The position numbers and the translations under genes were made by a program. DNA of 64,000 nucleotides from Poriferisodalis sp965237655 (GTDB lineage Bacteria > Actinomycetota > Acidimicrobiia > Acidimicrobiales > Poriferisodalaceae): positions 1,922,001-1,986,000 of the forward strand of contig NZ_CBDEGB010000002.1 in NCBI RefSeq assembly GCF_965237655.1, written 5' to 3'. The notes beneath the pieces are model-generated. The model did no database searches. It was not told where the DNA came from and was given only the letters and a program-made list of their open reading frames with translations. Shown in pieces: positions 32,906 through 41,646 of this stretch (position 1 is the first letter of the stretch; the number at the start of each line of letters is the position of its first letter).

Positions 32906-34081
32906 TCACCGCTGTGGCGAGTCTCGCAGCGCCGCTAGGCCGGGCAGGTCGCCGTGCTCGATGAGTTCGAGGCCTGCGCCTCCCCCGGTCGAGATGTGAT
33001 CCATGTACGGCGCCAGGCCGAATTGGGCCACGGCGGCCGCGCTGTCACCGCCCCCGACCACAGTGAAGGCCCGGGAGTCGGCCATCGACTGGGCGACCGC
33101 ACGGGTTCCGGCGGCAAACCGGTCGTCTTCGAACAGCCCCATCGGGCCATTCCAGAACACCGTCCGGGCTCCAGCGATCACGTCGTCGAATTCCGCCGCC
33201 GAACCGGGTCCGATGTCGAGGCCGCGGTAGCCGTCGGGCAGGCTGCGCCCCATCTGGCGGACGGTGCCGCCGGCATCCAGCGCAGTGATGTCGTTGGGCA
33301 GAACGATGTTGGCGCCGCCCGCAAGCAGGCGCTCGCAGGTCTCGATGAAGTTGGGTTCGCAGAGCGAGTCGCCGATGGGGTGGCCCATTGCGGCCAGGAA
33401 CGTGAAGCACATGCCCCCGCCGATGACCAGCGTGTCCACCACCGAGAGCAGCGCTTCGACCGCGCCGAGCTTGTCGCTCACCTTGGCTCCGCCCAGCACG
33501 GCCACGAACGGCCGCTTGGCGTCGGTGCGCAGGCCGCCCAGTACTTCGGCTTCCCGGTGCAGCAAGCGGCCAGCTGCGCTCGGCAGGTACTGCGGCGGAC
33601 CGACGATGGAAGCGTGCGCCCGGTGGCTGACGCCGAAGGCGTCGTTCACGTAGCCATCGAAGGGGGCGGGGCTGCCAGCGCCGAATGGGGCAGTGACTGC
33701 GCCGCCGACCAGAGCGTCGACGAACTCGGGGTCGTTGGCGGTCTCGCCGAGGCGGAAGCGGAGATTCTCCGCCAAGGCAATGCTGGGTGCCAGCTCTAAG
33801 AGACGCTCGGCGACCGGGGCCAGCGAGAAACGCTCGTCGGGTGCGCCGCCGGGGCGGCCCAGGTGCGAGCACGCCGTGACGGCAGCGCCCCGCTCGATCA
33901 GCCAGCGCAGGGTCGGCAGCGCCGCACGGATGCGCAGATCGTCAGCGATCTCAGGCGTGCCGTCGGGTCCGTCGCGCAGCGGAAAGTTGAAGTCGCAACG
34001 CACGAGGATCCGCCGGCCGTCGAGGCCACCGAGCCGTTGCTCGAGATCCTCGAGCAACGGCAGCGTGCCGACTTCGCTCAT
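32906..34081 (-). CDS. pgk: Phosphoglycerate kinase
   Basis: A 391-residue cytoplasmic kinase transferring phosphate from 1,3-bisphosphoglycerate to ADP. N-domain motifs are RILVRCDFNFPLRDG, SHLGRPGG and YVNDAFGVSHRAHAS; C-domain motifs are AVLGGAKVSDK, FWNGPMGLFE and GGGDSAAAV with STGGGAGLELI. The ATG at 34081 overlaps the gap stop (ATGA). A much longer open frame upstream runs antisense-like through gap in another frame and is not real. Slightly shorter than the usual 394-400 but complete. Confidence 0.96.
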   Translation of the reverse strand: MSEVGTLPLLEDLEQRLGGLDGRRILVRCDFNFPLRDGPDGTPEIADDLRIRAALPTLRWLIERGAAVTACSHLGRPGGAPDERFSLAPVAERLLELAPSIALAENLRFRLGETANDPEFVDALVGGAVTAPFGAGSPAPFDGYVNDAFGVSHRAHASIVGPPQYLPSAAGRLLHREAEVLGGLRTDAKRPFVAVLGGAKVSDKLGAVEALLSVVDTLVIGGGMCFTFLAAMGHPIGDSLCEPNFIETCERLLAGGANIVLPNDITALDAGGTVRQMGRSLPDGYRGLDIGPGSAAEFDDVIAGARTVFWNGPMGLFEDDRFAAGTRAVAQSMADSRAFTVVGGGDSAAAVAQFGLAPYMDHISTGGGAGLELIEHGDLPGLAALRDSPQR

Positions 34082-35082
34082 CGGCTGCAGATGATGTCCA
34101 CGAGATCCACCAGCCGGTTCGAGTAGCCCCACTCGTTGTCGTACCAGCCGAGGACCTTGACCATGCTGCCCATCGCCATGGTCAGGCCGGAATCGAACAC
34201 GCAGCTGGCCGGGTTGCCCACGATGTCGCTGCTCACGAGCGGGTCCTCGGAGTAGTCGAGCACTCCTGCCAAGGGTCCGCTGCCAGCGGCGGCGGCGAAG
34301 GCCTTGTTCACCTCCTCGACGCTCGGGCTGGCGTCGAGGGTCGCTGTGAAGTCGGTGATCGAACCGTCGGGAATCGGAACACGCAGCGAGGTTCCGTCCA
34401 GCCTGCCCGCCATCGACTGCAGCACCAGCCCAGTCGCACGGGCGGCACCGGTCGAGGTCGGGATGATGTTCACTGCTGAGGCGCGGGCCCGGCGCAAGTC
34501 GGAGTGCGGTCCGTCCACCAGCGACTGGTCGCCTGTGTAGGCGTGAATGGTGGTCATGAGGCCCTGCTGCACGCCGAAGGCCTGATCGAGCACCTGCACC
34601 ATCGGCACGAAGCAGTTTGTGGTGCAGCTCGCGTTCGAGACCACCTTGTGCGCTGCGGGGTCGAAGTCGGCGTCGTTCACGCCCACGACGAAGGTGGCGT
34701 CGGCGCCCGACGCAGGCGCCGACACGACCACGAGCGGGGCGCCAGCTTCGAGATGCATGGCCGCCTTGTCGCGGGAGGTGAAGATGCCGGTGGACTCCAC
34801 CACCACATCCACCCCGTAGTGGGCCCACGGCAGATCGGCAGGGTTCCGCTCCGACAGCACCGGCAGCACCTTGCCGTCAATCGAGATGCCGCCGTCGGTG
34901 GCGGCGATGTCGTTCGACAGGTTGCCCAGCACTGAGTCGTACTTCAGCAGGTGGGCCATCGTCGCCGTGTTTCCGAGGTCATTCACCGCCACGATCTCGA
35001 TGTCGCAGTCGGGGCGGTCGGCCGCCCGGTAGAAGTTGCGTCCGATCCGGCCGAAACCGTTGACGCCCACGCGCACGCTCAT
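34078..35082 (-). CDS. gap: Glyceraldehyde-3-phosphate dehydrogenase (type I)
   Basis: A 334-residue tetrameric dehydrogenase with nucleotide fold NGFGRIGRN (8-16), Asp35 in AVNDLGN suggesting NAD preference, catalytic C153 in SNASCTTN, and IHAYTGDQSL with IIPTSTGAA. It converts glyceraldehyde-3-phosphate to 1,3-bisphosphoglycerate. First gene of the glycolytic run; its stop overlaps the pgk start. Upstream, 89 bp separate it from rapZ, without the yvcK/whiA genes usual in Gram-positive genomes. Confidence 0.96.
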   Translation of the reverse strand: MSVRVGVNGFGRIGRNFYRAADRPDCDIEIVAVNDLGNTATMAHLLKYDSVLGNLSNDIAATDGGISIDGKVLPVLSERNPADLPWAHYGVDVVVESTGIFTSRDKAAMHLEAGAPLVVVSAPASGADATFVVGVNDADFDPAAHKVVSNASCTTNCFVPMVQVLDQAFGVQQGLMTTIHAYTGDQSLVDGPHSDLRRARASAVNIIPTSTGAARATGLVLQSMAGRLDGTSLRVPIPDGSITDFTATLDASPSVEEVNKAFAAAAGSGPLAGVLDYSEDPLVSSDIVGNPASCVFDSGLTMAMGSMVKVLGWYDNEWGYSNRLVDLVDIICSR

Positions 35083-35171
35083 CTGCTGCTATCCCCTTCG
35101 CTCCACGAACCTCGCGGGCTGCCTGTGCCCGGGCCCGATCTACCGTTAGCTGTCTAGCGGGCTGGCGACGC

Positions 35172-36086
35172 TTAGCGGGCGATGTCGCGGTGGCGGCAGT
35201 GCAGATCGTGGCCCTGTTCCGCCAACAGGCGAGTCACTTCTTCGGCAATGGCGACGCTGCGGTGCCGACCGCCTGTGCAGCCCAGCGCAATCGTCAGGTA
35301 CGACTTGCCCTCGGTGCGATAGGACGGCAACAGTGCGTCGAGCAGCGGCATGAGGTGCTCCAAGAAGGTGCCAGTAGCCGGCTGGCCGAACACCCACTCG
35401 CGTACCCCGGGATGTAGCCCGGTGTACGGCCTCAGCTCGGCCACCCAGTGCGGGTTCGGCAGGAAACGGCAGTCGAACACCAGGTCAGCTTCCCGCGGCA
35501 CACCGTGCTTGTAGCCGAAGGACATGATCGCAGTTCGCATTTGAGGCTCATCGCCGGATGCGCTGAATTCGTCACGCACTCGGTCGCGCAGGTCGTGGAC
35601 GTTCAGATCACCCGTGTCGATGACCACGTCGGCGGTCTCGCGCACATCGGCGAGCAACTCCCGCTCGAGCTCGATGGCGTCGATGACCGAGTCGGCCACC
35701 GGCTCCGCGCCAGACGGTTCCCCTGGAGGGTCTACGGCGGGCAGATCGCCGGTGTGCAGGGGATGGCGGCGCCGAGTGTCGTCGTAGCGCCGCACCAGCA
35801 CGTCCGTGGGTGCATCCAGGTAAACGACCCGCACCGTCGCGTTCCGCTCGCGCAGCTGCGTTATCGCCGTTACCAAGTCCTCTCGGTATTCCCGGGTACC
35901 TGCCACCAGCGCCACGCGGCGCAGCCGGGCACCGGGCCGGGCCACCATGTCCGCCACGTCGCCGATGAGGTGCGGCGGCAGGTTGTCGATGACGAACCAG
36001 CCGACGTCCTCGAGCGCATTCGCCGCCGTGGAGCGGCCTGCTCCCGACAGGCCAGCCACGATCACGAACTCTGGCCCCTCAGCCAC
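35172..36086 (-). CDS. rapZ: RapZ/YvcJ-family nucleotide-binding protein
   Basis: A 304-residue P-loop protein with Walker A GLSGAGRST (about 13-21), FVIDNLPPHLIGD, and the C-terminal domain motifs FGYKHGVPREADLVFDCRF and IALGCTGGRHRSVAIAE. In E. coli RapZ adapts RNase E to small RNAs controlling glucosamine-6-phosphate synthase; Gram-positive YvcJ has GTPase activity and a less clear role. A Pro/Glu-rich loop (about 135-160) is an insertion relative to most members. It starts at GTG 36086 without a strong ribosome site. Downstream of uvrC as in many actinobacteria. Confidence 0.9.
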   Translation of the reverse strand: MAEGPEFVIVAGLSGAGRSTAANALEDVGWFVIDNLPPHLIGDVADMVARPGARLRRVALVAGTREYREDLVTAITQLRERNATVRVVYLDAPTDVLVRRYDDTRRRHPLHTGDLPAVDPPGEPSGAEPVADSVIDAIELERELLADVRETADVVIDTGDLNVHDLRDRVRDEFSASGDEPQMRTAIMSFGYKHGVPREADLVFDCRFLPNPHWVAELRPYTGLHPGVREWVFGQPATGTFLEHLMPLLDALLPSYRTEGKSYLTIALGCTGGRHRSVAIAEEVTRLLAEQGHDLHCRHRDIAR

Positions 36087-36092
36087 GATGCC

Positions 36093-36134
36093 GATCGTAT
36101 TGGGCCGATCGTATTGGGCCGATCGTATTGGGCC
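36093..36134. repeat. Three tandem copies of a 14-bp unit between uvrC and rapZ
   Basis: GATCGTATTGGGCC is repeated perfectly at 36093-36106, 36107-36120 and 36121-36134. It fills most of the 72-bp gap just upstream of the rapZ start. Either recent slippage or a set of binding sites. Confidence 0.9.
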
Positions 36135-36158
36135 GCGGGTACGGGAACGCCGCGGGCC

Positions 36159-38033
36159 TCAGGAGCCTGCCAGCGCCTCGGCAGGGTGCGTAGCGGCGTA
36201 CACCGCCTCCGCAACAGCGTCCGGCAGCCAGCTCAAGGCCCGCAACTCCTCCAGCGTGGCCGCCTTCACTGCGCCGACACTGCCGAACTCACGCACCAGG
36301 CGTGCCCGTCGCTTGTCCCCTAGGCCCGTGATCCCGTCGAGCACCCCGCGCTTCATCGCCTTGCCGCGCAGCCGCCGGTGGTACGACACGGCGAACCGGT
36401 GGCTCTCGTCGCGCACCCGCTGCAGCAGGTACAGCGCCTCAGACTGGCGAGGGATCCGCAACGCCTCGGACCGGCCCGGCACGAACACCTCCTCGAATTG
36501 CTTTGCCAACGCACACACCGGGATCTGCTCTCGCAACCCCAATTCGTCGAGAACCGCCGCCGCAACGCCGAGCTGCCCCTTGCCGCCGTCCACCACGAGC
36601 AACTGGGGCGGGTACGCGAACCGCCCCTGTTCGGATGCCGGCAATTCCCGTTCGGTCAAGTAGTTCCGCAACCGGCGGCGCAGCACCTCGTCCATGGCGG
36701 CATAGTCGTCATTGCCCGGGACGTTGCGAACGCGGAAGTGGCGGTACTCGCTTCTGCGGGGCAGGCCGTCTTCCAGCACCACCATCGAGCCGACGTAGTT
36801 GGTGCCCTGCAGGTGGCTCATGTCGTAGCACTCGATGCGCAGCGGCGGCCGCGGCAGCTCCAAGTGCTCCGCCAGCTCGTTCAGTGCACGGGCACGGCTG
36901 TTGTGGTCGGTTCCACGGCGCAAGCGGTGCCGCGCGAGCGACTCACGTGCGTTGTGCCGCGCTGTTTCCATAAGCGCTCGCTTGTCGCCGCGTTGCGGGA
37001 TGCGCAGCGTCACCCGAGATCCGCGCTGCCCGCTCAGCCATTCCTCGTAGAGACCCGCCTCCGCGGGGGCCTCAGGCACCAGCACCAGCTTCGGCCAACC
37101 GAGCGGATTCTCGTCGTGGTATAGCTGCTCCAGAACACGTGCCACCAACTGTGGGCCGTCGAGCTCCTCGACTTTGTCCACGATGAACCCCCGCTGGCCC
37201 ATCACCCGGCCCTTGCGCACGAAGAACAGCTGGACGGCTGCCTCGAGCTCGTCGTCGCTCATGCCGATGACGTCGAAGTCCTCGTTGCGGGTTCCGGCGA
37301 GCTGCTGCTTCTCGATCGCCCGACGAACGCTGGCGAGACGGTCTCTCAGCCGGGCGGCGAGCTCGAATTCGAGTTCCGTCGAGGCGTCGGCCATGCGCTG
37401 TTCAAGGTCGTTGACGATGGCGTCGGTGTCGCCTTCGAGGAAGCGAACCAACTCCCGGACAAGCCGGTCGTATTCGTTCCGCCCGATTTCGCCCACACAC
37501 GGTCCGGCGCACTGCTCGATGTGGTAGAGGAGGCAAGGGCGGCCGAGCCGCTGATGGGTTGCCAGCTTGCTGTCACTGCACGTGCGGATCGGGAAGGTTC
37601 GCAAGAGCAAGTCGAGTGTTTCCCGGATGGCGTACGCATGGCCATACGGTCCGAAGTACCGATTGCCTCGCTTGCGACGCCCGCGCATGACCATCGCTCG
37701 CGGCCACTCGTCGAGCAGTGTCACCGCCAGGAATGGATACGACTTGTCGTCCCGCAGCCGGACGTTGAACCTTGGTTGATGCCGCTGGATGAGGCTGTAC
37801 TCGAGCATGAGCGCCTCGACCTCGGTGGAAACCTCGATCCACTCGACCGAAGCAGCCGTGGCGACCATCTGGGCGGTGCGATGGTGCATCCCCGCGGGAT
37901 CGCCGAAATAGCTGTTCAGGCGCGAGCGCAGGCTCTTGGCCTTGCCTACGTAGATGATCCGTCCGTCCGCGTCCAAGAACTGGTAGCTCCCCGGCGTATC
38001 CGGTACCGATCCCCCCTCAGGACGTAGGCCCAC
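36159..38033 (-). CDS. uvrC: Excinuclease ABC subunit C
   Basis: A 624-residue nucleotide-excision-repair endonuclease. N-terminal GIY-YIG nuclease domain: PGSYQFLDADG and IIYVGKAKSLRSRLNSYF. Then the Cys-rich segment with CLLYHIEQCAGPCVG, a UvrB-interaction UVR region near 200-240, the RNase-H-like second nuclease domain (RIECYDMSHLQGTNYVGSMV, LLVVDGGKGQL), and C-terminal helix-hairpin-helix repeats (ITGLGDKRRARLVREFGSV). The start is a GTG at 38033 and somewhat uncertain. With uvrA and uvrB elsewhere in this window, the full excinuclease is present. Confidence 0.95.
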   Translation of the reverse strand: MGLRPEGGSVPDTPGSYQFLDADGRIIYVGKAKSLRSRLNSYFGDPAGMHHRTAQMVATAASVEWIEVSTEVEALMLEYSLIQRHQPRFNVRLRDDKSYPFLAVTLLDEWPRAMVMRGRRKRGNRYFGPYGHAYAIRETLDLLLRTFPIRTCSDSKLATHQRLGRPCLLYHIEQCAGPCVGEIGRNEYDRLVRELVRFLEGDTDAIVNDLEQRMADASTELEFELAARLRDRLASVRRAIEKQQLAGTRNEDFDVIGMSDDELEAAVQLFFVRKGRVMGQRGFIVDKVEELDGPQLVARVLEQLYHDENPLGWPKLVLVPEAPAEAGLYEEWLSGQRGSRVTLRIPQRGDKRALMETARHNARESLARHRLRRGTDHNSRARALNELAEHLELPRPPLRIECYDMSHLQGTNYVGSMVVLEDGLPRRSEYRHFRVRNVPGNDDYAAMDEVLRRRLRNYLTERELPASEQGRFAYPPQLLVVDGGKGQLGVAAAVLDELGLREQIPVCALAKQFEEVFVPGRSEALRIPRQSEALYLLQRVRDESHRFAVSYHRRLRGKAMKRGVLDGITGLGDKRRARLVREFGSVGAVKAATLEELRALSWLPDAVAEAVYAATHPAEALAGS

Positions 38034-38306
38034 ACTCGCAGGCTAAGAGACGGGAGGCGCATGCAGCGAATCCCCGGTGAGAAGCGGCCCGCTCCGTTCT
38101 GTGTGCAGAAATGCCGCCATAGGCGGCAAAATTGCGCAGAGAAGACGTGGCACACCCGTACAGCCACGCATAGGTGGATACCGCGAGGGCGTGTAGTAAG
38201 TTGCGCCGACGTAGGGCCAAATCTTGACGCGCCTGCTTGGGCGTACCCCGGGATTGGAATGATGCGGTCAATCCACATCACGTAGCTGTGCAGGAGGCTG
38301 CAAAAT
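38034..38306. other. Divergent intergenic region uvrC / STAS operon
   Basis: About 270 bp. It contains a perfect 6-bp hairpin GCCGCC-ATA-GGCGGC at 38112-38126 followed by AAAATT, and an AGGAGG ribosome site at 38292-38297 for the gene at 38307. It must hold promoters for both directions, but I could not assign hexamers with confidence. Confidence 0.5.
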
Positions 38307-38642
38307 ATGGAACTCGCACAGGAGCGGGACGCAGGCACAAACGTGATCAGTCCCGCGGGCCGGGTGGATGGATCGAATTCCGCCGAATTCCACGAGGCGC
38401 TGATGGCAGCTCTCTCGGGCGATGACAACCGCTTCATCCTCGACATGGGCGGCATCGACTACATCAGCAGTGCCGGCCTGCGTGTGCTGCTGCTGATCGC
38501 CCAGCATCTCGGCAGCAGTTCGACGCCATTCGCCGTCTGCTCCCTTGCAGCCTCGGTCGACGAAGTGTTCCGGATCAGCGGTTTCAATCAGATCATCACG
38601 GTGTACGGGACGCTCGACGAGGCGAAGGCACAACTGGCGTAG
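38307..38642 (+). CDS. STAS-domain anti-sigma factor antagonist
   Basis: A 111-residue SpoIIAA/RsbV-like protein. The conserved phosphorylation loop is IDYISSAGLRVLL with candidate Ser at 54/55; the N-terminal strand is NVISPAGRVDGSNS. In partner switching the unphosphorylated form binds the anti-sigma kinase and frees the sigma factor. A phosphatase and an HATPase kinase follow within the same operon, giving all three classical parts. AGGAGG at 38292 sets the start. No sigma factor gene is adjacent. Confidence 0.85.
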   Translation: MELAQERDAGTNVISPAGRVDGSNSAEFHEALMAALSGDDNRFILDMGGIDYISSAGLRVLLLIAQHLGSSSTPFAVCSLAASVDEVFRISGFNQIITVYGTLDEAKAQLA

Positions 38643-38650
38643 TCGCGCCC

Positions 38651-39823
38651 ATGTCCGAGCCCTGGCGCATCCTCGTCGTCGACGACGAGCCTGATCTCGA
38701 GCCGCTCGTCCTGCAGCGGATGAGAAGGCACATCCGCAGCGGCAAGTACGAGTTTGTGTTTGCGGGCAACGGCCTGGAGGCGCTGGAGAAGCTGCGGGCG
38801 GACGACACCATCGACCTGGTGCTGTCGGACATCAACATGCCGCAGATGGACGGGCTGACCCTGCTGTCGCAACTCGGCTCGGTCGATCGCGACCTGCGAG
38901 CAGTGATCATCTCCGCCTATGGCGATATGGCCAACATCCGCACCGCGATGAACCGCGGTGCCTTCGATTTCGTCACAAAACCCGTCGACTTCGACGACCT
39001 GCAAATCACGATCGAGCGCACTGTCGAGCACCTCAGGCAGTGGCGAGAGGCCACCGCATCACGCGACAAGCTCGTCACGCTCCAGAACGAACTCGACATT
39101 GCTTCGAACGTGCAGCAATCGATCCTGCCCGACGATTTCCCTGCGACGTCGGCATATGAGATCAACGCCAACATGGTGCCGGCTCGCAACGTCGGCGGCG
39201 ACTTCTACGACTACGTCGCAGTGCCGAACGACCGGATGTTCGCAACGGTTGCCGACGTGTCCGACAAGGGCATCCCTGCAGCGCTGTTCATGATGTCGAG
39301 CAGGACAGCCCTCAAGGGCGCTGCCATCGGCACCGGCTCGCCACGAGAAGCACTGATCGAAGCGAACCGTGTCCTGCAAGCGGACAACCCCACCTTCATG
39401 TTCGTGACCGTCATCATGGCGGTCTACGACCCCAATAGCGGCGAGGTGGTATACGCCAGTGCTGGGCACGACCCGCCAGTCGTCGTCCATCCTGACGGCA
39501 GTGCGCTGCAGATGCCCGCAACCGGTGGCATCGCCTTGGGCATCGCCCCCGAAGCGGTCTTTGCGAAGAACCTGACAGAGAACAAGATGACACTGGCCCC
39601 CGGCGAAACCCTGGTCCTGTACACCGACGGCGTCAGCGAGGCGATGAACGTTGACCAAGAAGAGTTCGGCCTCCAACGACTCCTGCAGATTTTCAACGGC
39701 AGACCGCCCCAGAACGCCAAGGAAGCAATGACCGCGATCTTCGACGCGGTAGCGGAGTTTGCCGGCGAGGCTCCCGTCTCGGACGACATCACCTGCCTGG
39801 CCTTGCACCGGAGCGCGTCGTGA
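38651..39823 (+). CDS. Response regulator with PP2C/SpoIIE-type phosphatase output
   Basis: A 390-residue two-domain regulator. Receiver domain (about 1-120): acidic pair D11/D12 in VVDDEPD, phospho-acceptor D60 in LVLSDINMP, and K110 in VTKPVDF. A coiled linker (REATASRDKLVTLQNELDIA) leads to a PPM phosphatase domain from about 160: VPARNVGGDFYDY, TVADVSDKGIPAALFM, LVLYTDGVSEAMN, and VSDDITCLAL. It should dephosphorylate the STAS protein when phosphorylated by the histidine kinase at the end of the operon. Nine bp after the STAS gene. Confidence 0.9.
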   Translation: MSEPWRILVVDDEPDLEPLVLQRMRRHIRSGKYEFVFAGNGLEALEKLRADDTIDLVLSDINMPQMDGLTLLSQLGSVDRDLRAVIISAYGDMANIRTAMNRGAFDFVTKPVDFDDLQITIERTVEHLRQWREATASRDKLVTLQNELDIASNVQQSILPDDFPATSAYEINANMVPARNVGGDFYDYVAVPNDRMFATVADVSDKGIPAALFMMSSRTALKGAAIGTGSPREALIEANRVLQADNPTFMFVTVIMAVYDPNSGEVVYASAGHDPPVVVHPDGSALQMPATGGIALGIAPEAVFAKNLTENKMTLAPGETLVLYTDGVSEAMNVDQEEFGLQRLLQIFNGRPPQNAKEAMTAIFDAVAEFAGEAPVSDDITCLALHRSAS

Positions 39824-39908
39824 AGCACGCGAACCGACCGACCGAGGATTCGACTGTCCTGCCCCAAGGCGCCCCGCGCCGGGGAGCCGCCACCACCGAG
39901 CATTACTC

Positions 39909-40337
39909 ATGCGACGTTCGTTGAACATCACCCCCGTGCCGGGCGCTGCGGCGGCCGAGGCGCTTCCACGAATCGTCGCGTTCGTGGAGGAAATGGCCGA
40001 GCTGGACGATTGGGCGCCGGATCTCGTCTTGAGGTCGAATCTCATCCTCGAGGAACTCATCCTGAACACGCTCACGCACGGGCGCACCAGCGGGCTCAGC
40101 GATATCGAGATCACATTGGAGAGTGGCGTGAACTCGGTCACGATCACCATCGTCGACGACGGCGCGGCGTTCGATCCGTTGACCGACGAGCCATCACCCG
40201 ACACCGAATTGCCCCTGCAGGAGCGGTCGATCGGCGGGCTGGGCCTGCACCTGGTTCGCACCATGGCAGAAGATCTCGCGTACAAGCATGCCGATGGCAA
40301 GAACCACCTGACGCTGGTCGCCCGGGCTGGTGCCTGA
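39909..40337 (+). CDS. HATPase-type anti-sigma factor kinase (RsbW/SpoIIAB-like)
   Basis: A 142-residue single-domain GHKL ATPase: LILEELILNTLTHG (N-box), ITIVDDGAAFDP (G1), SIGGLGLHLVRTMAEDLAY (G2) and a final strand HLTLVARAG. Such proteins bind a sigma factor or another target and phosphorylate a STAS antagonist. ATG 39909 gives the family N-terminus; a longer open frame upstream overlaps the phosphatase gene out of frame. It overlaps the substrate-binding-protein start by 8 nt. Confidence 0.87.
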   Translation: MRRSLNITPVPGAAAAEALPRIVAFVEEMAELDDWAPDLVLRSNLILEELILNTLTHGRTSGLSDIEITLESGVNSVTITIVDDGAAFDPLTDEPSPDTELPLQERSIGGLGLHLVRTMAEDLAYKHADGKNHLTLVARAGA

Positions 40338-41646
40338 CAGAGCGCCGCCGCGCCTGCGCCTGTCATCGCGGCGGCCTGCCGGCGCCTCGGCGGCGGTCCT
40401 TGCAATCTTCGCCGCCGCGCTGCTGGGCGCATGCAATGGATCGGAACCAGGCACCCCGGATGACGGCGAGAGTTCCGGCGACGTGACTGCGACGCTGGCT
40501 CGCCCAACCGTTCCAGAGACGCTGAACATCGAGACCGGTGTGTACGACGATCGGGTGGTGTTCGGCCAATCGGCCGCGCTGAGCGGACCTGCCGAAGCAC
40601 TCGGCCGTGGAATGGAACTCGGGATTCTGGCAGCGTTCAACGAGGCCAACCGGGCCGGCGGCGTGAACGGGCGCCTCCTCGAACTCGTGTCACTCGACGA
40701 CGCCTACGAGCCCGAAGCAGCCATCGCCAACACACGCGAGCTCATCGAAAACAACGGAGTGTTCGCCCTGATCGGCGCCGTGGGGACGCCGACGTCCCGT
40801 TCAGCCACGCCTGTGGCTGCTGGGGCCGATGTGCCGTATGTGGCGCCGTTCACTGGGGCCGGATTCCTGCGGAACGACGACTGGACGAACATCATCAACC
40901 TCCGTGCCTCCTACGCCCAGGAGACCGAGGAGATGGTGGAGCGGCTGACGGTGGACCTAGGCATCGAACGCATCGCGGTGCTTTTCCAGGACGACTCGTT
41001 CGGTCGGGCTGGTTACTTCGGCGCGCTCGCCGCTTTGGACCGGCGTGACATGGAGCCCGTAGCGATCGGCTTTTATCCCAGAAACACCACGGCCATCAAG
41101 TCCGCTCTGCTGGACTTGAGGTCAGGCAATCCCGAGGCCGTGATCATGGTTGGCGCATACGGACCCGTAGGCACCCTCATCACCTGGGCGCGAAACACCG
41201 GGTTCGACCCCGTCTTCATCACGCTCTCGTTCGTCGGTGCGAATGCACTCGCAAACCAGCTCGGTGCCGACGGCGAGGGCGTGCTCGTCACCCAAGTCGT
41301 GCCGTTCCCGTTCGACGAATCCACGCCGATCGTGGCCGCCTATCAGGCCGCCTTGCGTCAGGAGGACCCCGGGGCGGTACCAGGCTTCGTGTCGCTCGAG
41401 GGCTACATCGCAGGAAGGCTCGCGATCGCAGGATTGGAGCAATGCGATGGCTCGGTGACGCGCGAGTGCTTCCTGAACGCGATCTTGGGCGCCGACGAAC
41501 TCGACATTGACGGTTTCACCATGAACTTCGGCGACGGTGAGACGATCACCGACGACAACCAGGGCTCCGACGCCGTCTTCGTCACTCAGATCGGCCCCGA
41601 CGGTTTCTACCGCTCCCTCGACACGTTGACGAGCACAGATCAATGA
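40330..41646 (+). CDS. LivK-like periplasmic-binding lipoprotein
   Basis: A 438-residue type I periplasmic binding protein of the branched-chain amino acid/amide class. The signal sequence is AAVLAIFAAALLGAC with a lipobox LGAC (Cys35), then a Ser/Thr/Glu-rich linker. The ligand-binding fold starts near VVFGQSAALSGPAEALGRGM and ALIGAVGTPTSRSATPVA. No permease or ATPase genes are nearby. Instead it lies between an anti-sigma kinase and a histidine kinase, overlapping both, so it probably presents a ligand to the sensor and does not serve transport. Starts at GTG 40330. Confidence 0.88.
   Translation: MPDRAPPRLRLSSRRPAGASAAVLAIFAAALLGACNGSEPGTPDDGESSGDVTATLARPTVPETLNIETGVYDDRVVFGQSAALSGPAEALGRGMELGILAAFNEANRAGGVNGRLLELVSLDDAYEPEAAIANTRELIENNGVFALIGAVGTPTSRSATPVAAGADVPYVAPFTGAGFLRNDDWTNIINLRASYAQETEEMVERLTVDLGIERIAVLFQDDSFGRAGYFGALAALDRRDMEPVAIGFYPRNTTAIKSALLDLRSGNPEAVIMVGAYGPVGTLITWARNTGFDPVFITLSFVGANALANQLGADGEGVLVTQVVPFPFDESTPIVAAYQAALRQEDPGAVPGFVSLEGYIAGRLAIAGLEQCDGSVTRECFLNAILGADELDIDGFTMNFGDGETITDDNQGSDAVFVTQIGPDGFYRSLDTLTSTDQ

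Noticed and set aside
34082..34828. N-terminal extension of the pgk frame
   Set aside because: The open frame continues through gap in another phase, but residues before MSEVGTL are Arg-rich shadow sequence and gap is certain there.
36093..36134. CRISPR-like array
   Set aside because: Three 14-bp units without spacers; it is a simple tandem repeat. No CRISPR array or cas gene was seen in the window.
39059..40600. 513-residue open frame on the minus strand
   Set aside because: Antisense to the phosphatase, HATPase and binding-protein genes, all of which have clear domain motifs.
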